Positions 50,395 to 61,058 of a DNA stretch of 64,000 nt are shown here, in pieces. Under the pieces are notes generated by a model. The model saw nothing but the letters and a program-made list of their open reading frames with translations, was not told the DNA's origin and ran no database searches. Source of the stretch: Monomorium pharaonis (lineage: Eukaryota; Arthropoda; Insecta; Hymenoptera; Formicidae); the NCBI RefSeq assembly GCF_013373865.1, contig NC_050473.1, positions 17,275,597 through 17,339,596 of the forward strand, given 5' to 3'. The translations under genes were made by a program, and so were the position numbers. The first letter of the stretch is position 1. Each line of letters starts with the position of its first letter.

Positions 50395-53300
50395 ACGTGC
50401 AATTTTGTTTGGGAAAAAGAGTTAAAAACTTGAAGTTCCTAGGAATTCCAAACAAAATGAGTAAAAGTATTCACGGTAGAAATTATAATTGGGGCATTGT
50501 GACTATTTATACTATACGCGGATATCTGGGGTAACAAGCACACTTTTGAAGTATTTATCATTCGTCACATACCAATATATACGTAGTATAGCATGCCAAA
50601 TAATCAAAAATTTATAGTTCTTAAAAATACGTTCTTTAACTCAATTCGGATGTTCGTTTTATTGATATTTTCGTAAAGTCTTCCTCTAAAGAGCACAATC
50701 ATAATCTAAAAAATGTAAAAAAGAAAAATCAATCTACAAAAGTCTAGGTACTAGCGTATAGTCGAAATAATGTCAGTAATCAAATACTTCCTACAACGAC
50801 TCAAACAATTTCTAAAATATGCTCAATAAGAAAACTAATAGTTTGTATAGTAAGAATCCTGCCCTAGGATAAAAGATATGCATCTTATACTTTATATCGT
50901 TTTTTAAATAATTTCTTATTTTGTATGAGTATACTTCTATATAGACTATTGTACAGTCATCTTTGGAAAAAATTGAATGAGATTAATAACTTTTAGAATT
51001 TCAAATCGGAATTCTTAATATTTTATGGATTATTGAGAACTAAGGCATAATGAAATTGTAACGTTTAGATTCTAGTGTTTCTTCGTAATTTTACAATTTG
51101 AGAGCATTGAACGCTAAAATAGAAACGCATTGAATAATGTTTCTTTTTGAGCTTCAGACTCAAATTGGAAGCATATAGAAATGGTTAAAATAAATTATTA
51201 AAATTAAAATATGACAAATTTGCAAAATATTGAAAACATCAAGAATGGCAATCTATAAATTATGTGCATTCTATAAAATTTTAAGAATTCATATTTGGAG
51301 AATATCATTAGAAATCGTTTGTTTGTACTGATTAAAAAAAATATCTATCCACATTCTGTACAACCAAAAAAATGCACTGAACGTAATCAGTTGCATAACA
51401 TTCACAGGGTTTTCATACTTACAAGTTACTTTTTAAAGATTAAGATAAAATGTTACAGCCTTTAATGGTCTTCTTTCTAATGGGACACACACGATGTGTG
51501 TAAATACCATTGTCTCTGGGCAATCAAAGACGGCACTATATATATACATATATATAGATATATATATAGATTATAAACAAGTATTTCTGAGAGACTAAGA
51601 TTTACGAAATTCGTAAAAATCATGTTATTTCATGATTACGATAGGCGCCAATAAATATTTTCAATTTTTATTTATTTTAATAATTATTTTTATTTTTTAA
51701 TTAATTTTACTAAATTTTTTAAATATCACAAACATCACTTAAATGTAACATGGTCTTTTACATTCTGTCCACATATTTATTCTGATTTCATTTATTGTTA
51801 TATTGTACTTAATAGTTCATATACTTAAATATTTATTTGTGATTTATGTAGGCTATACACACATTTTTACGTAGCGTTTACCAAAAATTATTTATTTCGA
51901 ACGGTGCATATTCTATCTAATACGCTAGATACAAATAGGTAAATTATGAAATTAAGTAATATATTCACAACGATTATTTTAAGCTATATTGATATTCTAT
52001 TTCTAATATCTTATTTATAAACATATAAATTATGCATATAAACACACTTATTTTGTGCTTTTTGGATTTTTATTTTTTTTAATTGTTTTTTACGAGAAGG
52101 AATTACAAATTTTTGAAAAATATAATTCATATAATATTGCACATACAGTAAATATATCATGCTGAGAAAGTTAGCATAATAGTGATATTAAACGCAATAA
52201 TAAAATCTTAGAGTTATACATTTGTAAGGCCGATATAATTAATGCACAGAATTTTGTTTTATATCCACTATACATTATTATACTACCTGGCAAGTAAATC
52301 AAATTAATGTTTATGATCAAAATCATGATTGCCATCATTAACCAATGCAGATTTGTAAGCATTGTAACTTGCGGGACAATACATATTGTAAGATGTGATT
52401 GTAGATTGCAACATCATGAATAACTTCATACAAAGCACAAAACGATATCTTTCAATGTCTAAGAAAATAGAAATATTAAATTTTTATTTTCTTAGATATA
52501 TTAGATATTTTCAAGAATCTTTTAGTACGATGTAAAGTTGTTTTGCTGTTGCAGTCTTACTACATCTTGTTATATCATTCCTTAACTAACATATGGAATT
52601 GTTTTTCCATTAGGCCAAAACTTTAACACATTGTTTTGTATACAAGAGAATATTTTTTACTCTTAAAACTTTATCCGTTTGTGTTCTATATACATACACT
52701 GTTATAATAGCATTAAATCCGTAAAGTCTATATTGCAATATGTATTAATTTAGACTGAAAACATAATGTTCTTTCACAATGTGTAAAGATACATACAACT
52801 GATTTTATATAAATTATAAAAGTATTAAAAAGTAGTATTATTACAAGACTGAGAAATAGTTGGTGTAATGACGGTAGGAAATATCTACAATGCTAGAATG
52901 TATAATTTATATGTACAGGCCTATGCGCAAAATTGGAAATTGATCATTTATAAAACCTCTGGTTTTTCTTCTGTCTACTGTGCATTTCTCAAAAAAGACC
53001 GTTATATCTACTAATGTTATATCACCGTTATCTACCAACATGCAAACAAAAATATTTTTTTGATTTTTTATTTGTTTAAAATATAGAAATTATACAATAG
53101 TTAACTGCATCAAATAGACAGTAGAAGCCTTAATAAAGTACTGTATACAAAAGCGATTTGTAGGAAATGATACTAAGACACATTGAATTATAAGGAAGTT
53201 TGCGTATTTTGGTTAGATATTTTATGCAAATGTAATAGTACGCAGAATAATTAACTTTATATTTCTCTTTATGTGAAGTTTACAGCCCCAGGAAATTCAT

Positions 53301-54701
53301 AAATTGTAATATCTTAAAAAAAATGTATTTATAAGATAGAGAATCGTCATTATATACCATGATCTGTATGTATACGTTGCGTGCGCACACACATGAGTAC
53401 ATATAACGAATGTGAAATTGCATGCATTTGAGCAGGAGAACGTATTGTGCGGAATTTTCTTTCTCCTTTTTATACATTTTTTATATTACATTTGTATGTT
53501 ATTAATATACATATATGCATATGAGATAAAGTAAAACATTCTTTTGAATTGATGATCAATTAATACTTCAAATTTAATTAATTAATTAACTTGAATATTT
53601 CGTCTTAAGTATCATATATGTGAAGTAGAAAGTCATTTATAAACTCGTGCTAGTCAGGAAGTACTGTATTGTAGTCATTATATATTTTTACTGCAAGAAA
53701 ATTGTATATTATGCATAGCTTAAAAATTAAGCACATATCCACCGATTTATTTCATTCTTGGAATTATTTCCGAGTTCGGAAGAATTACGGATTAAATATT
53801 TGTTATTCTATGAAAATGATGAGGAGAAACATTGTATTTTATATTGATACATAACACTTTGTGAAGAGTGATAGTATAATAAAAGTAGATTAAACAGTAA
53901 ATAAACATGGCTTATTAATTTATTGAACGATTTATTCTACTTGCTTTTATCATAATTCTATCCCTGATTATTTGATACTAAAAATGTTATATTTTTATTA
54001 TTGTAATTTAACCCTTTAATAAGAATCTTCCAATGAAGTAATTTATAGAAAACTTTATTTTCTAAAGATTTTTGGGATCTTATTAAGTTTGAGTGATCTC
54101 GAAATTATACAATTAAATAATTAATTGATTCTAAACGAAATATATGTCTGTTCGTCTTGCTTAAAATCCTCAAAAATTTTTGCATCTCTCTAAAATGAAA
54201 TAAATATACATTTAAATGAAGATTTCAATATGGCAGGCAAAATGTTAAAAAAATTAGATTGTCATAAAATTTGGTTTTGAGAAGTTTATAGGATTGCTGA
54301 ATTTTAATTTAACATATTAACATTTAAAGAGATAGTCTTTATGCACGAGTCCTTATGTCACAGGACTCATAATCATAGTTTGAAAGTTGATGCGCTTGTA
54401 GGGATCCATCTTATTTAAACTAATACGAACTTTAAATAAAACAAAATTGGAAAAACTTAGTATTACTATTAGCAATTAAAAAATCTCTAAAACCGAATAT
54501 CTCTTAATAATGTTATTTTTTCCTCACCTTACATACTTTTATTAATTACGTTATACTTATTAATTAATTTATTATTAGTTTCACTATTATCAGTCTTACA
54601 ATATCATTTATTACACTACATTTTGCATGTATATAAATTCTATGTAAAAAACTAATATATAAATAAATAAAATATATAAATTAATTGGAAAAATATTGAT
54701 A

Positions 54702-55232
54702 AATAATATGTATTAATATTAAATTATTACTATACATATAATAGCAAAGAAAATATATTTCGCATTTCGTTGAGATACACTTGACAGATCATAAAAGTAA
54801 CGAAGAGAATGATTTTGAATTATAAGATAGGGGTGAGAGTTCAGTTTGCAGTCGTCAGAGATTCCCGAGAAATGGCTCCTGGTATTAGGAAAGCATATTA
54901 GCAAAGAGGTTGCAGGAGGTAAGGCGCTGCGCCTAGCACCACCTATCGGTGCTACCCTTACCTTACTTACTCCATTAACGGTCGGTAAAATAAACGGGTC
55001 GGTAAGTGAGGAAGTTATATTACCTCTCGCAACTTCTTTGCTCAACATGCTTTCCTGCTACCAGAAGCGATTTCTCGGGGATCTTTGACGATTGTAAACT
55101 GAAAACTCTCACTTACCTTGTCGTACGAAATTATTCTTTTCGCTACTTTTATGATCTCTCAAGCATTTCAACGAATGCGAAATGTTTTCTGCCATTATTT
55201 AATAATAATTTAATATATATACATTATTACTT
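54702..55232. mobile_element. foldback element with long inverted arms and a hairpin centre
   Basis: The left arm (about 54702-54922) is matched by the reverse complement of the right arm (about 55020-55232) with scattered mismatches and small gaps. Recognisable pairs include TTTCGCATTTCGTTGA with TTTCGCATTCGTTGA and AGATCATAAAAGTA in both arms. The centre holds a second nested palindrome (54918-54962). GC content is higher than in the flanks. Its short open frames are not genes. A non-autonomous foldback/MITE element is the best reading. A fragment of its right end recurs at 55571-55591. Confidence 0.7.
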
Positions 55233-55570
55233 GTCACTCTCATACTTGTCTCATTAATACTTTATTAATTATATATATTTATTTTTTATATGGAATTAAC
55301 ATATACGGAAAACATAGGTAATAAATGATATTAATGTAAAAACTAATAAGTAGTAACAGTAAACTTATTAATGTAAATAAAAATAGTCAATTGTAAAAAT
55401 AAATTCAAATCTTTTATTTCATATATTATTAACTCAACAGACGGAGGCTTGCCCAAACCACTTTTAACAATCATCTTCGCTAACGTGTAAATCCCTAATA
55501 TTTTAGAATTTTAGACGGTCTTACGATGTCGAGAAATCCAATTCTTGCCTAACTTAATTACATTTTTCTA

Positions 55571-55591
55571 CCATTATTTAATAATAATTTA
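55571..55591. repeat. second copy of the foldback element end
   Basis: Twenty-one bases are identical to 55192-55212, and the match extends a few bases to the left with one difference. It is probably a remnant of a related copy. Confidence 0.5.
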
Positions 55592-56328
55592 TATCTTTCA
55601 AGTATTTTTACACATACATAAAAAAAATTCCTATTTTTACTTCTATTTAATTATGGTCTAGGAAAATAAAATATCTAACTTATTTAATTATTATTATATT
55701 TATTACATAATTATATACGTTTAAATCCCAAGAACCGAAACATATAACAATAACTAATGGATTATAAGATTTAAATTTTATTAGAAATAATATATTTTAA
55801 AAAACTGTTCATATATTTTTATTTATCAACACTATTAACAATTTTATAACTTAATTACTGTTTTTTATTATGTTATCCAATTTATAATAATTTACATTGC
55901 TTGTATTGTCTACATGAAAAAGATTCATAATAAATATAATGCAAATAAATAATCCTTATAGACGCAATCTTGAAATTTATAGCACAACTCTGTGCCATAT
56001 CCAAGCGTATTCACGGTAACATTGATAACATCAATATTCTATATCCAACCTTTATTTCTCTCGCATTAACTATATTTTTATTACAGATATACTTCACAAA
56101 AATACAATTTCAAATATTTCTTATTTTTATAAGAGTAGTATGAGTAATAAAAATATCGTTTCACAAATATTCGATTTCATATGTTCGTTAGTATAACATG
56201 AATAATTCTTTTATTAAATAATTTTTTGTCATCACAGTTTTTATCTTTTCTAGTGCAATACACATACACAACGCTTGAAACAAGATAATTTACAGTAATT
56301 AAACAAAAATATCGCGTTTATGCATCTG

Positions 56329-56382
56329 TGCACACGCACACGCGCGCGCACACACACACACACACGCACACACACACACACT
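56329..56382. repeat. CA microsatellite with CG steps
   Basis: A CA tract of about 50 bases interrupted by short CG runs. Confidence 0.93.
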
Positions 56383-56810
56383 AAAATAATACGTGTATGT
56401 ATAGATGCATATTATATTATATTATTATTATTATTTGTATGTAGAAACAATTTATAACAGTGCTTTTGCTTCTCTTTGCTATCTGGCATAAAAGTTAATT
56501 TATAATTTCACATATAAAAATAAATATCAACATTTCAGCAGATTAAAGACAAAATTGTACACATTTTGATCTTTCCATCATCCAAATATATTCTTTAAGT
56601 TATTTCATTTTTCTTCGTACTACAAATCTCTCTGCACGCTGTAGCTTCTAATTGTATATTTGAATATTTATATCAATATATATCTCTAAATTATAAGTTT
56701 CTTATATAAATATTTTTTTTAATAATGAATGCATTTGTTTTGCGTATAGACCAAAAACCCAAATTAAACTGGAAATAATATTTTTACATGTAAGCATGAG
56801 TATAAATGTG

Positions 56811-57053
56811 TACACACACACACACGCGCGCGCGCGCGCGATATATATATATATATATGTGTGTATGTATGCATGTATGTATGTATGTATGTACGTATGT
56901 ACGTACGTATGTACGTATGTATGTATGTATGTATGTATGTATGTATGTATGTATGTATGTATGTATGTATGTATGTATGTATGTATGTATGTATGTATGT
57001 ATGTATGTATGTATGTATGTATGTATGTATGTATGTATGTATGTATGTATGTA
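56811..57053. repeat. compound CA-CG-TA-TATG microsatellite
   Basis: Consecutive CA, CG, TA and TATG arrays about 240 bases long. The TATG part alone covers about 56861-57053, with a few GTAC variants near its start. The YVCM- and IHTY-repeat open frames on both strands come from the 4-bp unit and are not genes. Confidence 0.97.
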
Positions 57054-58834
57054 CTGAAAAAGAGTTTGGTAACAACTATCAAATGTTGCATGAAATAATA
57101 CAAATATTAAATTAATGTAACTAAAATTTTCTAATTATTTTGATATAAATAAATTTCATATTTACTTAATATTACCACACTTTTTCAGTGTATACACGCA
57201 TTATTACGCTGTTTATTACATCGATTATTACATTGGTGTTCTATACAATCGTCGATATTACATATTGTTTTCTATCGAAACTCAATCGAGTCATAAATCG
57301 GTGCTACTTAAATGTGCAGAAAAAGATGTAATACATCGTTTATCGATCACCAAAATTAAAATTATTTAATGTTGTGTATTTAAATGTCCATACAATTTAT
57401 AAGAATATCAAAATTCATTTCAGAAAAGTATGTATTTACCAAAAATTTTCAGCACTTTATTTATTACATCTCATAATATTAAAATAAATTCAAATTAAAA
57501 TTGCAAATTAAATTATTATAAATTTTGTGTATATGAGGCTAATTCGTAATTAATTTTACATCTGTAGATATTTGTAAAAAGAAACAATGACAATCGAAAC
57601 ATGAAAGTCTTATAACAATATATAACAAAAATTAACAGGCACATTGTTGAACAAATATGCCACTATAAGGATTTGGTCTAAATTTATATCAATTTTTTAT
57701 TACTTTACTAAAAATTTAAAAATAATAAACTTTTAAATCTGTATCTTCCATTTCTCTGTTATACACCGAGAATGCTCTATACATTAAACCGTTTAATAGA
57801 TTCAATGGCACTTGCATTGTAAAGCTCATATAATATAATGTATTTATATGTGTAAAATATGTTAAGGTATAAATTTTCTTGGAAAAAAAAATACTTTTTA
57901 TATCATGAAATTCGAGATATTCTGCATTGTGTTAAACAATTCAATATTTTTGTTTCAAAAATATTGCCATTTAAAAGAATCAAATTATATACGATTATAT
58001 TTCTAAAGAAATAATTTAAAAATTTTTTAAATAAAATTAGACAAGTAATTAATTATAAAAAATTTAATTATTAAATACTAATTTTCAGTATGTAAAAAGT
58101 AAACAATAATCGCTTTTTATATACCTTTTTAAAATATTTTATATATACCAATATACATAATACTTTTAAAACTTTGTACATTATTAACTTTCTCCTTCCC
58201 TCTCTAGCTTAAAAAATATCTCACGTATTTTCCAGTATATATTTAACTAAAATTACAATTGAAATATTAAATTATTAATTTTTTTGTATTTTACATTGAA
58301 ATTATTTTATATTTTTAAGAAGGCAAAATTATTTTAATAACACTGGTAACAGTAGTACTGTAGTGACCAAGAACAAAAAAAATTTTAATCTTTGCAAAAG
58401 CCCCGAAAAAAGTTATATTTTGATAAATATAAATTTATAAAAATGTAAATTTATTAATTTTTTTAAATTCATAGCTTGTCAAATCTTATTAACAAGTATG
58501 CATTATATATATAAAACTAAACTTAATGTAAAAGAATAAAAGTATATATCTTGATTTTCATTGAATTTAGTGATTTCCAACCCAGATATTTATGCACAAA
58601 AAACTTTATAAAAAAAATACACAATGTAGAAGAATGTAGAATATGATTATAACGCGTGAAAATATTTGTTTCATTAATATGCATCTTCTATTAAAAAAAA
58701 AACCTACAAACTACATTTAAAAAACAGAATAATGTATTTTTTGCATTAAAAAATATTTACTTAATGGAATACTCTTTTGTTAGTACATTTTTTGTGTAGT
58801 GTATGTGTGTGTATGTGTATGTACGTGTACATAG

Positions 58835-58838
<4 letters not shown>

Positions 58839-58888
<50 letters not shown>
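58839..58888. repeat. TA microsatellite
   Basis: A perfect TA tract of about 50 bases. Confidence 0.95.
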
Positions 58889-58893
<5 letters not shown>

Positions 58894-60144
58894 CACATAC
58901 ATACTCTTGAGAAATATAGTCATAACTTGAGATTTGTGCAAACAGAATTAAACTGAACGTACGTTTAAACACTTTATTTTTAAATGTGTAATTATTAATA
59001 TCTTACTTTTTTGTTTGTAATATAAACTTATTGTATCATTCATAATAAATACTTCTTTCTTAAATATTAATACTTCATTGTGATTTGTATAAAAATAATT
59101 TTTCTTTATTATATCATCGGTCTTATTTTCTTTGGTCAACCTTACTTATAAAAATAATTAATGACAAATTAAATAATCGGTAAAAATAATACTATACTAA
59201 AACGCGTACTCACAAAGAATTATTTGAAAAGAAATAATGAATATACTCTTTTCAAATCATGACTATATCTTTCCAGATGTTACTATATGTTTCTAGATAG
59301 ACTATATGCAGACTAGACTCTAGTGCTAGCTTATGGAGTACTAAAAAAATTATTTTCATTTGTTTAATAATATTTTATCCTAATCTCTAGAATATTTCAT
59401 TGCCACAACTGTTTTTAATGTAATTAACCATTAGAATTTATAGCCTTATTAGGCAATAAAGGTCATTATTATTAAATATACGCAGTTTTTAACAAAAAAT
59501 AAAAGCTTCGCTTTTTTATGTATTTTTAATCGCAAAATCTAAAAAGCAGTCTTTTAAAATAAGCGTGCATGTTTTTATCTTCAATATAAAATTAGAATGC
59601 ACAAGTTTCTTCGATAAGATGTTTTACGTAATATAATTTTAATCAACAGATAATATAAAATATTAAAATTAACATAATTATCTTATCACATATAAGTACA
59701 TAAAGTCAGTTCACAATTAATATTATAAAATATAAATATTCTAAGAAAATGTATATCTTGTTACACCAATTAATATTTCAATACTGTTTGTATAAGTAAT
59801 TACATCTATTTTTATGTTAAAAATAAATAGACAAAATATAAGAGCCATTAATAAGATTTCTTATAATATTTCTAAAATCTTGTAATTTCTTGCAACATTT
59901 CCAAGTATTATTAATTGCATAATAAATTAGTTATATAAAACAAGAATGTATAAATATTTGCATAAAGTTAAATAATACAAATTATTATATAGAAAAGGCA
60001 CGATATAGAAAAATTGCCTACTTCAGTAAATTATAAAAATATATATTGTTAAGAGTGAATCAAAAGCAATAGTTGCGTTAAGCAGAACAAAGCAATTTTG
60101 CAACTGTTGTAAAATTTTTATCCGATTGGTTTATACCATTGAAA

Positions 60145-60380
60145 TCAGAAGAAATAAACGGAATCTTTCCAAGGGGAGATATCAAATTCACAGTAAAGGG
60201 GCGAGTACATCGGTTGTTTGATAATTCGTTCAGTCGTTCCATTGGCCCGATTAACTACGTGCAGGTGTGCTAAAGTCCGAATGTTATGATGTATATACAA
60301 TACTGTGACATTTTCGCCTAAAGTGACTGCTCCTTTTTCTTTTGATGTCAATAATTTTTTACAATTAGATTTGACGTAAA
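60145..60380 (-). CDS. candidate last exon of unknown protein
   Basis: A good acceptor (ATTCTTACTCTTAG) precedes two bases plus 77 codons and a stop. The predicted peptide is hydrophilic and complex in composition, unlike the AT-rich noise around it, with segments such as GAVTLGENVTVLYIHHNIRT and HLHVVNRANGTTERI. The entry phase (one base needed upstream) equals the exit phase of exons 63738-63627 and 63125-63112 of the gene to the right, so it could be an alternative last exon of that gene. It could also belong to a separate small gene or be a pseudogene fragment. I do not recognise the family. Confidence 0.4.
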
Positions 60381-61058
60381 CTAAGAGTAAGAATTAATTG
60401 TATTAAAAAATTTTATAATTTAAAAGCTGCTTTCTATTTAACATAATCAATGTTAAAAATTGATACATTAATAATTCATGTAAAGCCGTACAGGCAAAAT
60501 TTAATTAACGTTAATATATAATAAAAATTTGTATTCTCAAAACAATTCTTATGTCAAGTTTTTTTAAATAACTTGCTTACAAGATTTGATTTTTTAATCT
60601 TATATCTCGTAACAAATTATTAATAATATTCTGTGTTAAGATATGTGATTTTAAATTTAACCAAAATATTAGCAATGCATACACACTGTACAATATAGTT
60701 TAAAAGTAAATAAAATAGATGAGGCTCTATCATGTTATCGGCATTGAATATTAAACATTATACACTTAATTACAATGCCATACAATATTTACTGCAAAAT
60801 TCGTTGCGCGAGATAAAATTTTGCTAATAAAAAAATTTTTTTTGTACACTACATCACAAGCTTTACTTAAACAAAGACACTTGAAAGAACATGTTACGTA
60901 GTCTTCTATCGGCTTAGACCTCTCATTTAGACCTCTTAATTAAATTTATAGTTGCATACATCGCATGCAACTATGCATAAAGCTCATTTTTTATAATCGC
61001 TAAATGCAGTTGTGGAAGAATTGTAGAAAGTATGTGAAACGTAACAGAATTAAACATT

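Larger units (their letters stand above)
50395..60144. other. Dok-7 3' UTR and gene-poor AT-rich intergenic region
   Basis: After the Dok-7 stop no coding exon can be supported for almost 10 kb. Possible plus-strand polyadenylation signals (AATAAA) occur at 51189-51194 and 53878-53883, so the 3' UTR could be short or several kb long. Open frames here are short, AT-rich or microsatellite-derived. The stretch includes a foldback element, CA and TA microsatellites and a long TATG array. Confidence 0.55.

Noticed and set aside
54719..55088. Open frames of 80-109 codons in the AT-rich region
   Set aside because: They fall inside the inverted arms of the foldback element and mirror each other, so they are not genes.
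56702..57115. Open frames encoding IHTY or YVCM repeats
   Set aside because: They are translations of the TATG microsatellite, present on both strands and in several frames.
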